From Candidatus Bathyarchaeota archaeon (GTDB lineage: Archaea; Thermoproteota; Bathyarchaeia; Bathyarchaeales; Bathycorpusculaceae): a stretch of DNA of 64,000 bases. The stretch is from NCBI GenBank assembly GCA_026414485.1, contig JAOAIX010000004.1, positions 10,824 to 74,823 of the forward strand, given 5' to 3'. A program made the translations under genes and the position numbers. The notes under the pieces were generated by a model. It worked only from the letters and a program-made list of their open reading frames with translations. It was not told the DNA's origin and did no database searches. Position 1 is the first letter of the stretch. Each line of letters opens with the position of its first letter. Of this stretch, positions 54,283 to 63,335 are shown piece by piece.

Positions 54283-54719
54283 TGTTGACCATGTGAAGTA
54301 CAATTTGGATATTATTTAAGCGTTCCAGTAAATTTCTTTTGCTTGATGTTATAACTTTCAATTTGTTAGCTCTTGTTACTTTTCTTCAATAATGTAAGCG
54401 CAAAATACCTGTGTTTTTGTTGTTCATCCTAAATTAACACTAAACAAGTGCCTTTTACTTTTATAATTATCTTATTTTTAAACATAAACGGTATATAAAA
54501 GAATTAGCGGGGATGCGGTAGGGGCAGAGTTAACCTGTTTTGTTCTATCCTTTTGCTTTTATTGGATCCTTTTTTAAGGCGGGCACACCCATCTTCGATG
54601 TTCTTGATTTTTATACAAATGGTTATTTATGGAATATTTATCAAGAAGAGACTGGTTATGTTTACATAACATTTTAATTTCTGCCCTTTCACGACGCTAA
54701 GCTGTAAGGGTGTTTACAG
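54283..54719. other. Long intergenic region with an isolated strong promoter
   Basis: About 440 AT-rich bases between cysS and the acyl-CoA synthetase gene. GGTATATAAAA at about 54490-54500 is a strong TATA with a G-rich tract (GGGGATGCGGTAGGGGCAG) just after it. The next TTG start is 220 bases on, so it drives either a long leader or a small RNA. No conserved protein frame. Confidence 0.4.
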
Positions 54720-57539
54720 TTGGCGACTTTAAACCTCGACAAAATATTTAACCCAAAAAGTGTAGCCATAATTGGTGCAAGCGATACTGAAGGTTCAGTG
54801 GGCTACGCAATAGTAAAAAATTTTACTAACTCAGGCTATCTAGGGAGAGTCTACTACGTCAACATTCGTAAATCTGAAATTCTCGGAGTGAAAACTTATC
54901 CTTCTGTAGAACAAATTCCTGAATCTGTGGACCTCGCCATTATAGCTACCCCTGCAAAAACGGTTCCTGATGTGGTGGAGGAATGTGGTCGTGCAGGGGT
55001 AAAAGGAGTAATTATTGTTTCTGCTGGCTTCAAAGAAACAGGGGCTGAAGGCAAGGCCTTAGAGGAAAAAATTCTTTATGTAGCCAAAAAATATGGTTTA
55101 CGAGTTATAGGTCCCAACTGTATAGGGGTTATTCGTCCTTCAATAAATCTCAACGCTACTTTTGTGGACAAGATGCCAAAACCAGGTAAAGTTGCTTTTC
55201 TTAGCCAAAGTGGCGCGTTGGGTTCCGCAATTCTTGACTGGGCTATTCACGAAAACATCGGCTTCAGCAACTTTGTTTCTGTTGGCTCCATGATCGACGT
55301 GGATTTTGGGGATCTCATTGATTTTTTTGGCACCGACCCTAAAACCAAAAGTATTCTTATGTATGTGGAAGGTATAACAGAAGCCCGAAAATTTATGAGT
55401 GCTGCACGGCACTTTGCAAGAACTAAACCTATTATAGTCGTTAAGTCTGGCCGGTTCAATGAAAGCGCCAAAGCTGCGGCTTCACACACTGGTTCTCTCT
55501 CAGGGGAAGACGCCATCTACAACGCCGCTTTCAAACGCGCAGGGATAGTACGCGTCGACGAGATTGCCGATTTATTTAATGCTGCAGAGGTTTTAGGTAC
55601 GCAGCCTTTACCCCGAGGACCAAGATTAGCTATAATTACAAATGCTGGTGGACCAGGTGTGATGACTACTGACTCTCTGATTGCGCGCGGTGGGCAGTTA
55701 GCTAAGCTGAGTCAGAAAACTTTTGATACCCTCAACAGTGTTTTACCGCCGTTTTGGAGCCGTGGTAATCCCATCGATGTTTTAGGAGACGCTAAAGCCG
55801 ATCGTTATAAAGTTGCAGTTGAAGCTTGTTTAAATGATGAAAACATCGATGGCATACTTGTGATTTTTACCCAACAAGCCGTGTCTGCAGCAGTTGACAT
55901 CGCAAAGAATATTGTTGAGTTAGTTCAGAGCAAGACATACCAAAACAAAACCATTTTGACTAGCTTTATGGGATACGACGCAGTAGATGAGGCAAATCGC
56001 ATCCTCAACGCCAACAACATACCTACTTATTCCACTCCTGAACAGGCCATTAAAACTTATATGTACATGTACCAATATCAGCGTAATCTTGAATTGATCT
56101 ATGAAACTCCTGAAGAATTGTCTGTAGACGTGGCACCGCCAAAACGCCCCATAAACGTCATCCTTAGAAGTGCTGCATTAGAAAATCGAGATGTCCTAAC
56201 TGAAGACGAAGCGAAAAAAATTCTCAAGTACTACAACTTTCCTGTTATAGAAACCGCAGTTGCCAATAATGTAGAGGAAGCCATCGCTTATGCTCAAAAG
56301 ATGGGTTTCCCTGTTGTCTTAAAGATTCTATCTCCACAAATTATACACAAAAGCGACGCTGGCGGTGTAATCCTTAACGTTAACTCTCCTGCTGAAGTAA
56401 GAGAAGCCTTTGGTACGCTGATACAACGTGCCACCGCATACAACCCTGAGGCTCAAATAATTGGTGTGACTGTACAACCAATGGTGCAGAAACAAGGTCA
56501 TGAGATAATAATTGGCGCTAAAACTGACCCTCTTTTTGGTCCTATAATTCTTTTCGGGATGGGAGGTGTTGGTGTGGAACTTTTCAAAGATTATGCCATA
56601 GGTCTTCCACCGTTAAACACAACTCTTATCAGAAGGATGCTGGAGGAAACCAAAGTTTACCAACTCCTTAAAGGTTACCGTAACTATCCACCTGTTGACA
56701 TCAAAAAACTTGAAGAAACTTTATTGTTGTTCTCGCAATTGCTGATGGATTTTCCGCAAATAAAAGAAATAGACGTAAACCCTCTTTTATTAAATGCCAA
56801 TGAAGCCTGCATCTTAGACGCTCGAATTGTAGTTGATAAAGAGCGCTCTTGTAGAAAACTTGAGCCTCATGAACACATGGTCATTAGCCCCTACCCCAAG
56901 AAATATGAAAAACTTTGGTCTCTCAAAAACGGGGAAACTGTCTTACTGCGACCCATAAAACCTGAAGATGAGCCTCTTTGGCTTGAAATGTTTCAAAGCC
57001 TCAGCGAAGAATCCATTCGTTACCGCTTTTTCCAAATGCTCAAAGATACTCCTCATGAAGTTCGCGTGCGCTATTGCAATATAGACTACGACAGAGAAAT
57101 CGCTATTGTGGCAGAACTTACCCAAAAAGGTCAAAGAAAAATCCTTGGCGTCACCCGTCTAAGCATTGAACCTGACGGTAAAAGCGGTGAAATCGCTTTC
57201 CTTGTAGCTGACCCATGGCAGGGCTTAGGGTTAGGCACAAAAATGGTGGATTACGTCTTAGACATAGCTAAAGAAATGAAGGTTGAAACCGTTTACTGCA
57301 TCATGCTGCCTGATAACTATCGTGCATTAAGTTTAACAAAGAAGATGGGTTTTAGCATTGAATATTCAAACGATGGCACGGTGAGAGGTATTTTGGATCT
57401 CAAGGCAGAAGATGCAATAGAACAATGTAGCAACCCTCAAAAATCTGCAGGAAATCAAAATGAAAAAACTAAAAATGGTTTGCTAAAGCAGGAAGAAAAA
57501 GTTGGAGTTAGACAAGCTGAAGGAATAGCTTCCGCTTAA
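54720..57539 (+). CDS. ADP-forming acyl/acetyl-CoA synthetase fused to a GNAT acetyltransferase domain
   Basis: 939 residues. CoA-binding domain (about 1-130, NPKSVAIIGASDTEGSVGYAIVKN), a succinyl-CoA-synthetase-like part with the phospho-His region near 254 (AAASHTGSLSGEDAIYNAAF), ATP-grasp (about 495-700), and a C-terminal GNAT domain (about 735-890, LRPIKPEDEPLWLEMF and the acetyl-CoA loop PWQGLGLGTKMVDYVLD). The first parts make ATP from acyl-CoA, or run the reverse; bacterial Pat proteins have the same order and acetylate acetyl-CoA synthetase. Which role dominates here is open. TTG at 54720; the last ~50 residues are low complexity. Confidence 0.88.
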   Translation: MATLNLDKIFNPKSVAIIGASDTEGSVGYAIVKNFTNSGYLGRVYYVNIRKSEILGVKTYPSVEQIPESVDLAIIATPAKTVPDVVEECGRAGVKGVIIVSAGFKETGAEGKALEEKILYVAKKYGLRVIGPNCIGVIRPSINLNATFVDKMPKPGKVAFLSQSGALGSAILDWAIHENIGFSNFVSVGSMIDVDFGDLIDFFGTDPKTKSILMYVEGITEARKFMSAARHFARTKPIIVVKSGRFNESAKAAASHTGSLSGEDAIYNAAFKRAGIVRVDEIADLFNAAEVLGTQPLPRGPRLAIITNAGGPGVMTTDSLIARGGQLAKLSQKTFDTLNSVLPPFWSRGNPIDVLGDAKADRYKVAVEACLNDENIDGILVIFTQQAVSAAVDIAKNIVELVQSKTYQNKTILTSFMGYDAVDEANRILNANNIPTYSTPEQAIKTYMYMYQYQRNLELIYETPEELSVDVAPPKRPINVILRSAALENRDVLTEDEAKKILKYYNFPVIETAVANNVEEAIAYAQKMGFPVVLKILSPQIIHKSDAGGVILNVNSPAEVREAFGTLIQRATAYNPEAQIIGVTVQPMVQKQGHEIIIGAKTDPLFGPIILFGMGGVGVELFKDYAIGLPPLNTTLIRRMLEETKVYQLLKGYRNYPPVDIKKLEETLLLFSQLLMDFPQIKEIDVNPLLLNANEACILDARIVVDKERSCRKLEPHEHMVISPYPKKYEKLWSLKNGETVLLRPIKPEDEPLWLEMFQSLSEESIRYRFFQMLKDTPHEVRVRYCNIDYDREIAIVAELTQKGQRKILGVTRLSIEPDGKSGEIAFLVADPWQGLGLGTKMVDYVLDIAKEMKVETVYCIMLPDNYRALSLTKKMGFSIEYSNDGTVRGILDLKAEDAIEQCSNPQKSAGNQNEKTKNGLLKQEEKVGVRQAEGIASA

Positions 57540-57549
57540 TAGGTTCACC

Positions 57550-58872
57550 TCAAACGAAATTCACGGTTAAGTAATGGGTAGAACAAGAGATGCATGGGTC
57601 ATAAGCCCTAACTAGCATCTCAAGTGTCAATTCTACCTCTTTAGGTGTTTTATCGAGGATTTTTGGTATGAGTGCTTTCATGTCTAACTCTATGTTACCG
57701 TGGTTCTGATTGGTGGGTATTATGCAATTTGCTTTTGTGCAAACTCCTTTGGCATTGTAGGTGTAGTCGTGGAAAAGTATTCCTCTTGGGACTTCAACTG
57801 CTCCAACACCAGATCCCGCCTTGATTTTTATGTCTAGTTTATGGTATTCTGGCTGTGGCTTTAAACCTGTAGCTTCCAATTCATCTATTAAACGGATTGA
57901 ATCTTCTACACTGTGAGCTATCTCTACAAGTTGTGCAATATTGTTCATGAAGGGGTTGTGGCAAATCGGTTTTAAGCCAAATATCCCTGCTACTTTTTTG
58001 CCAAAAGGCGACAGTTTCTCATAGTTGAGGTTGAACCTCGCGAGTGCACCTACCATGTAAGAGTCACGAGCATGCTTTGCTCTTTTTGCTGTGGATATCG
58101 GTACGATGTACTCATTAGTGTATGAAAGATACTCTTTTACCGGCGCATTACCAGTGTCGGTTGAAGCTAGCTGTCCATCATAGAGTGCATATTCGTCGGC
58201 GCTGGTTAAACCGATGAACTCTGTTTCTCTTTTAAAATCAGGAAACTTTGCGGTACTCTCAACAAGATTAGCCACCGCTTCAATACTTGAAAGCGAATCT
58301 TGAAGTCTCTTGCGCAAAGCTACCAATTCTTTCATCGTTGGTATCTTCGAAAAACCCCCAGGTATTAACCTTTGAGGGTGTGTCGTTCTTCCACAAATAA
58401 CGTTAGACATTTCATTTGCCATTCTGTGCAGGCTCAGAACAGTTTTCACTTCAGTTGGGTTCGATGTTGCCAAGGGGATAACTGAACCTACACCAAGTAA
58501 ATCTGGCAGAACCAAAAACCCAATGTGTAAGATGTGACTCTGCAGGTTTTCAGCGTGCAATGCCAGCTTCCTTAATTTTAGGTCTTGTTCACTTATAGTT
58601 ATGCCCATCGCTGCTTCTGTGGCCTTTAGCGAAGCCAATGTGTGCCCGATGCTGCAGATACCGCATATACGAGAAGTTATGTGGTGCAGTTCGTTCCAGT
58701 GGCGACCCACAACCATAGCCTCAAAAAATCGTGGTGCCTCAGGAATACTCCACTCGCACTTCTCTAATGTACCGTTTTTTACGTTTACATAGATGTTACC
58801 GTGGCCTTCTACTCTTGTAACGTAGTGCACTTTAATTTCCAAATTTTTTTCACAGCCTTTTTCGTCTTTCAT
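57550..58872 (-). CDS. hydA: [NiFe] hydrogenase large subunit, group 3b type
   Basis: 440 residues. Ni ligands: RICGIC (C70, C73) and the C-terminal DPCISCSTH (C427, C430), followed by a short tail YLTVNFV that the maturation protease would remove after His. RVEGHGNIYV starts the fold. The order of genes (Fe-S/flavin, small, large) and the fused electron-transfer partner place it with the bidirectional NAD(P)-linked 3b or sulfhydrogenase class. Its start overlaps the small-subunit stop (ATGA). Confidence 0.92.
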   Translation of the reverse strand: MKDEKGCEKNLEIKVHYVTRVEGHGNIYVNVKNGTLEKCEWSIPEAPRFFEAMVVGRHWNELHHITSRICGICSIGHTLASLKATEAAMGITISEQDLKLRKLALHAENLQSHILHIGFLVLPDLLGVGSVIPLATSNPTEVKTVLSLHRMANEMSNVICGRTTHPQRLIPGGFSKIPTMKELVALRKRLQDSLSSIEAVANLVESTAKFPDFKRETEFIGLTSADEYALYDGQLASTDTGNAPVKEYLSYTNEYIVPISTAKRAKHARDSYMVGALARFNLNYEKLSPFGKKVAGIFGLKPICHNPFMNNIAQLVEIAHSVEDSIRLIDELEATGLKPQPEYHKLDIKIKAGSGVGAVEVPRGILFHDYTYNAKGVCTKANCIIPTNQNHGNIELDMKALIPKILDKTPKEVELTLEMLVRAYDPCISCSTHYLTVNFV

Positions 58873-59606
58873 CGTTTACCCTCCTGCCAACCAAAATACA
58901 ACTTAAACTTGCCAATAGCATCGTCTACTGTAAGTCCATACTTGATCAAAATTTCTTTTTGGCTGTTCTCGTTAGGATTATCAATTAATCCACGACAGCC
59001 CCAGCAAATTGTTCCTTCATTAATGCAGCAGCTGTTACAGCCTGCTCGTGTTACGGGTCCTACACAGAACTGTCCCCTGTCAAACGCACATATGTTCTCG
59101 TTTTTCTTACACTCTACACAAACAGGATAATTGGGTACTTCAGGTTTCTTTCCTAGCAACAAAGATTTTACCACTTGCAGAAACTCATTGCGGTCAATGG
59201 GGCAACCATGTACATATGCGTCCACCGGAATTATAGCGTCTATGGGTCTTGCAGCGTATGTATCAAAAAGTCTAGCACTTTCACCATAAACTATTTGGCG
59301 GACTTCGTCGAGATTTTTGTAGTTTTTAAGAGCGTTTATGCCCCCTATAGTTGCACATGAACCGATGGCAACAACAATTTTAGCGTTTTTTCTGATTTGC
59401 TTCAATCTGTCTTCATCTTGCAGTCTAGTGCAGGAACCTTCAATGAAAGCTATGTCATAGTCTTCGTTATGCTCTTTCATGATCTCTCTGAAACTCACAA
59501 CTTCAACTTGACCAAGTAACGTTAGCAAGTCTTCTTCCAAGTTGGCAACCTGCAACTGGTCTCCCTCGCAACCTGCAAAATCAAAGAAAGCAACTTTCGG
59601 CTTCAT
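58869..59606 (-). CDS. hydD: [NiFe] hydrogenase small subunit, group 3b type, with Asp at a usual cluster cysteine
   Basis: 245 residues. KVAFFDFAGCEGDQLQVA carries only C13 of the usual CxxC of the proximal cluster; the second position is Asp16. Other cluster cysteines are in GSCATIGG, HGCPIDRNEF and the medial/distal set CVECKKNENIC, CVGPVTRAGC and CWGCRGL. It passes electrons from the large subunit to the fused Fe-S/flavin subunit encoded just upstream. It starts one base after that gene's stop (59608). Confidence 0.92.
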   Translation of the reverse strand: MKPKVAFFDFAGCEGDQLQVANLEEDLLTLLGQVEVVSFREIMKEHNEDYDIAFIEGSCTRLQDEDRLKQIRKNAKIVVAIGSCATIGGINALKNYKNLDEVRQIVYGESARLFDTYAARPIDAIIPVDAYVHGCPIDRNEFLQVVKSLLLGKKPEVPNYPVCVECKKNENICAFDRGQFCVGPVTRAGCNSCCINEGTICWGCRGLIDNPNENSQKEILIKYGLTVDDAIGKFKLYFGWQEGKR

Positions 59607-59607
59607 T

Positions 59608-61521
59608 TTATAACGCCTCCGGGACTCCTTTTATTTTTGAATAATTAAAAACGGGGCCATCTTTGCAAACATAGATTTGGTTAATCTGACAGTGACCACA
59701 TTTACCTACACCACACTTCATTCGGCGCTCTAGCGACACAATTATGTGGTCGTCTGGAACTTTGCGAGCTTTCAAGTCAGCAATTACATATTTATACATG
59801 ACCGGTGGTCCGCAGACTATAGCGTAAATTTTGTCCGGGTCAAAAGAGACCTGTGGAATCAGGGTTGTGATTACACCAATGTTTCCACCCCACGATTCAC
59901 CATCAGGGCACCAGTTCACAGTAGCTTTGAACTCCACATCAGGTCTGCGAGCTAACTCCTCCATTTCCTTACTAAAGAGTAATTCTCTTGGTTCTTTACA
60001 TCCATAGAGCAAAACTACATGCCCGAACTCTTTACGTTTATCTACGACGTAATTGAATAGTGACCGCAGCGGTGCAATACCTAAACCTCCTGCTACAAAC
60101 AACAAGTCTTTACCCTTTAAAGCATCCACATCAAAGCCGTTTCCGAAGGGTCCTCTTACGCCGACTTTATCTCCTACTTTAAGTGTATGCAATTTGTTTG
60201 TAACGTTACCCACTTTTCTTACGCAAATTTCAAACGACCCTTTCTTTGTAGGTGGTGAAGAAATTGAGATGGGCGCTTCGCCTATTCCAAAAACTGAAAT
60301 CTCTGCAAACTGGCCGGGTTTGTGTCCCAGTTCTGAACCGTCATCCATCTTGATTTCAAAGAGGGTCTCGTTGGGTGTCATGACTGTTTTGTTGATGATT
60401 GTTGCAAGTCTTGGCACATAGTCGATGTTGCCTTCGGTTTGGATATTAACTTCTGGTGTTTGAGCAGGGCTAACTTTGACTCCTTTGCTGTGAATTTCAT
60501 GGTACATATCGTTGAATAGTTCCACAGGATTTGCGATGTTTGGAAGACAGTTTGATGAGCATCTACCGCAGCCTACGCAGGATATAAAACCGAATCTGTC
60601 AAAAAGGTATTTGCCTTTTTTGAAGTATCGATGTCGATATCTCGTGGGGCGCGTGGGACGGAAGTTTTCTCCTGACGCTATCTTGGCGAAATCTTCGAGT
60701 AAACAGCCATCCCACGTGCGTATGCGTTCGACTTGTTCAAGGGCAAGGTCGGGATTGTCTTTTACGTCAAAGCAGTAACAGGTGGGGCAAACTAGAACAC
60801 AAGAACCACAGGCTAAGCATTTTTCAGCGTGTTTTTCCCAGAAACCACTTTCCTCATAAGTTTCTTTGAGCAATTCAGGGATCATTTCGGTGGAAAAATC
60901 AAATTTCTGTTGAGACATATTCATTATTTCTCGTTTCTTTTGCCCCACCAACTGGATATCGCGGGCAAGAGCGCTGTTGACGTTTTTGGCGTATTTAGAA
61001 AGTAACTCTCCTCCTTTTTGAGATCCTACACTTATGGCATACCTGTTTCCCAAGTCTGTAAGCATCAAATCATAGCCATAATCAACAATGGCGCATCCCA
61101 TATAGGGGGCGAAATTCCATTTAGACATTTTCTGCATGTTGACGCCAATAATTACAGTAGAGTTTCTTTTTTCAAAATAGTGGGGGTCAGATTTGGTGTC
61201 TCTAAAGATTTCATCCATGTGAAACAGGGCTACAATATCATAAGGGTGAACACCGATTATCACAGAAGGTTTAGTTTCAGGGTTTTTGGCAGAAGATCCA
61301 TCAGCTAAGTTATACGTGAAAAGAGTTTCACGTTGAGGAAAAAAGTATTTCTTAGGTGGTAGAAGCGTTACATCATAATCTAAACGAAGCTCGTTGGCGT
61401 TCTCCAGAGGTCCAAAGGCGAATTTGTCGCCTTTAGCTTTGACCCCTATCACGTTCCATTTTTCATCCTTTATCAGTGCATCAACAAAATTGGAAAACTC
61501 ATCTTTTGATATTATTTTCAT
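59608..61521 (-). CDS. Fused hydrogenase Fe-S (beta) and FAD/NAD(P)-binding (gamma) subunit
   Basis: 637 residues. Residues about 1-340 are the HydB-like part with two [4Fe-4S] sets: C235-C238-C241-C245 (CLACGSCVLVC) and C315-C318-C321-C325 (CVGCGRCSSNC). Residues about 365-637 are HydG-like: FAD fold (HKPGQFAEISV, EAPISISSP), NAD(P) loop GGLGIAPLRS (478-487) and a [2Fe-2S] loop CGVGKCGHC with C603, C608, C611 and C619. In Pyrococcus sulfhydrogenase these are separate subunits; here one chain links the H2 site to NAD(P). First gene of the operon; ATG at 61521. Confidence 0.92.
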   Translation of the reverse strand: MKIISKDEFSNFVDALIKDEKWNVIGVKAKGDKFAFGPLENANELRLDYDVTLLPPKKYFFPQRETLFTYNLADGSSAKNPETKPSVIIGVHPYDIVALFHMDEIFRDTKSDPHYFEKRNSTVIIGVNMQKMSKWNFAPYMGCAIVDYGYDLMLTDLGNRYAISVGSQKGGELLSKYAKNVNSALARDIQLVGQKKREIMNMSQQKFDFSTEMIPELLKETYEESGFWEKHAEKCLACGSCVLVCPTCYCFDVKDNPDLALEQVERIRTWDGCLLEDFAKIASGENFRPTRPTRYRHRYFKKGKYLFDRFGFISCVGCGRCSSNCLPNIANPVELFNDMYHEIHSKGVKVSPAQTPEVNIQTEGNIDYVPRLATIINKTVMTPNETLFEIKMDDGSELGHKPGQFAEISVFGIGEAPISISSPPTKKGSFEICVRKVGNVTNKLHTLKVGDKVGVRGPFGNGFDVDALKGKDLLFVAGGLGIAPLRSLFNYVVDKRKEFGHVVLLYGCKEPRELLFSKEMEELARRPDVEFKATVNWCPDGESWGGNIGVITTLIPQVSFDPDKIYAIVCGPPVMYKYVIADLKARKVPDDHIIVSLERRMKCGVGKCGHCQINQIYVCKDGPVFNYSKIKGVPEAL

Positions 61522-61900
61522 ATTTACTTTCTGCCCCAGATTTTAAGTTGCAGATCTATCCTCCCAAATAATCGAAAGGTTAACATTTAATGCTTTCTAA
61601 AAAAATCTCCATAATACACGTTTTTTCATAATTCAGCCACCCCTAAACTATGGGTAAAACAGGGGTGATTAATGGGGTGAATGTCTTTCTCTATGACCGA
61701 ACATTTATGTAGTGGAAATGGGCTTTTTGAACCACTATGCACACACGGTGCTTCAATGTGCTGTCTAAAGTTGAGAATCAAAAGGCGGCTACTTCCCTAT
61801 GCCATTTGCTTTCAACAGTTTTATTAAATTTCGCCATCGTACATGATGGTTGGGTTGGCAACTTGGGTTTACATTGCACCGTTGGGGAGAGTATTGTTTA
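61522..61900. other. Divergent promoter region between the two hydrogenase loci
   Basis: About 380 bases between the minus-strand 3b operon and the plus-strand hdrC. It holds an inverted repeat at 61638-61667, a TTTTATTAAATT element at about 61820-61831 for hdrC, and GGGGAGAG 10 bases before the hdrC ATG. An upstream in-frame start at 61850 for hdrC is judged false. Confidence 0.45.
61638..61667. promoter_or_regulatory. Inverted repeat between divergent hydrogenase and hdr genes
   Basis: CACCCCT (61638-61644) and AGGGGTG (61661-61667) form a perfect inverted repeat with 16 bases between; a third GGGGTG is at 61674-61679. The position between the 3b operon and hdrCB-mvhG suggests a regulator shared by both. 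No binding protein is known here. Confidence 0.5.
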
Positions 61901-62449
61901 ATGACGGAAAACGTAGCAGCATCCTCAAACAAGGAGCCTATTCGTGCTTCAGAGTTTGATCCAAAATTTAAGTATGAACTTATAAAAATGCATGGCGGAG
62001 AGGGCTTGTTAAAATGTTATCAATGTGGAACTTGTACCTCCGACTGCCCTGTTGCAAGGTTTAGTGATGACTACCGACCACGTACCATAATTCGTATGGC
62101 GCAGCTTGGATTAAAAGATCGTATTCTTAAGAGTGGCACCCTCTGGCTTTGCGCTGCGTGTTTTACCTGTACTGATCGGTGCCCTCAAGATGTAGAGGTT
62201 GCTAGTGTTATTCGTGTGCTTCGTAACTTAGCTGCAGAAAACGGTTGTGTTCCCCAAGTTTTCAAAGATCAAGCCTGTAGTATATTGGAGTCAGGTTATG
62301 CGTATAAGATCCCTGACTTGAGAATCAAAAAACGTGAAAGTATGGGTTTACCCCCTCTGCCAAAAGGCAATCCTGAAGCTATACGGAAAAGTCTCAAAGG
62401 TGTAAATTTCATGAGGTACATTGAGAAGAAGAGTGAACGGAATGAGTAA
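61901..62449 (+). CDS. hdrC: Heterodisulfide reductase subunit C (HdrC-like)
   Basis: 182 residues from ATG at 61901. Two [4Fe-4S] motifs: C39-C42-C45-C49 (CYQCGTCTSDC) and C84-C87-C90-C94 (CAACFTCTDRC). DDYRPRTIIRMAQLGLKD and QDVEVASVIRVLRNLA between and after them are family marks. It wires electrons from HdrA to HdrB. The stop overlaps the hdrB start by 8 bases. Confidence 0.94.
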   Translation: MTENVAASSNKEPIRASEFDPKFKYELIKMHGGEGLLKCYQCGTCTSDCPVARFSDDYRPRTIIRMAQLGLKDRILKSGTLWLCAACFTCTDRCPQDVEVASVIRVLRNLAAENGCVPQVFKDQACSILESGYAYKIPDLRIKKRESMGLPPLPKGNPEAIRKSLKGVNFMRYIEKKSERNE

Positions 62450-63335
62450 CAACAGTAAATACTTGATTTTTCTTGGGTGCGCTGTTCCTTACCGTGTTTC
62501 TGCTTATGAAATTTCAGCCCGCAAAGTTCTCGCTAAACTAGGGGTAGAGTTGGTTGAAATGCCTGAGTTTAATTGTTGTGGTCTACCTTTAGACCCAGTT
62601 AGCCACGAGATGATGCTGGTTTTGGCTTCTAGAAACTTGGCTGTAGCGGAAAAAACAGGGCTAAATATACTTACTTTGTGTCCAGGATGTGCAGGCACTT
62701 TAAAGAAAGTTACTAAAATTTTGAAGGACGACAAAGCTTTAAGAGAAAAAATCAACGCGCAGCTAAAGGAGTCAGGTTTGGAATTTAAGGGGACGGTAGT
62801 AACTAAACACATCATGCAGGTTCTCATGGAAGACGTCGGTGTAGACAACATAAAGAAATCTGTGGTTAAACCTCTTACAATGTTGAAAGTCGCTGAGCAC
62901 GTAGGTTGTCATTTGTTACGTCCCAAAGAATACATAGGCTTTGATAACCCTGAAGACCCGCAGACTCTCAAAAAGCTCATCGAGGCTACAGGGGCAACCT
63001 GTTTAGATTATATAGATGAAACTGAATGCTGCGGCGCTCCCAGTGTGGGCGTAAGTGATAAAGTTGCGTTACAGCTAGCTAGGGATAAACTGAATCATGT
63101 GAAGATGGTTGACGCGCAAGCTTTAATAACAATCTGCGCATTCTGCCACATAATGTTCGATACAAACGAGTTGCGAATCGAGAAAATGTTCAACGAAGCA
63201 TACGGTATACCTATTTTGCATTACCCACAACTGCTCGGTTTAGCATTGGGTATGAAGCCTGACGAACTTGCCTTTAACGAACTCAGAGTTGATACCTCAA
63301 AATTATTAAAACAAATAAATGAAGGTGCAAATTAA
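62442..63335 (+). CDS. hdrB: Heterodisulfide reductase subunit B (HdrB-like)
   Basis: 297 residues from ATG at 62442. Two complete cysteine-rich CCG domains: first FLGCAVPYR with FNCCGLPL and LCPGCAGTL, second EHVGCHLLRP with ECCGAPSVG and ICAFCHIMF. These hold the noncubane clusters where disulfide (CoM-S-S-CoB or similar) is split. HdrA is not seen before the window ends, so the substrate cannot be told; in non-methanogens it may be another disulfide. Confidence 0.94.
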   Translation: MSNNSKYLIFLGCAVPYRVSAYEISARKVLAKLGVELVEMPEFNCCGLPLDPVSHEMMLVLASRNLAVAEKTGLNILTLCPGCAGTLKKVTKILKDDKALREKINAQLKESGLEFKGTVVTKHIMQVLMEDVGVDNIKKSVVKPLTMLKVAEHVGCHLLRPKEYIGFDNPEDPQTLKKLIEATGATCLDYIDETECCGAPSVGVSDKVALQLARDKLNHVKMVDAQALITICAFCHIMFDTNELRIEKMFNEAYGIPILHYPQLLGLALGMKPDELAFNELRVDTSKLLKQINEGAN

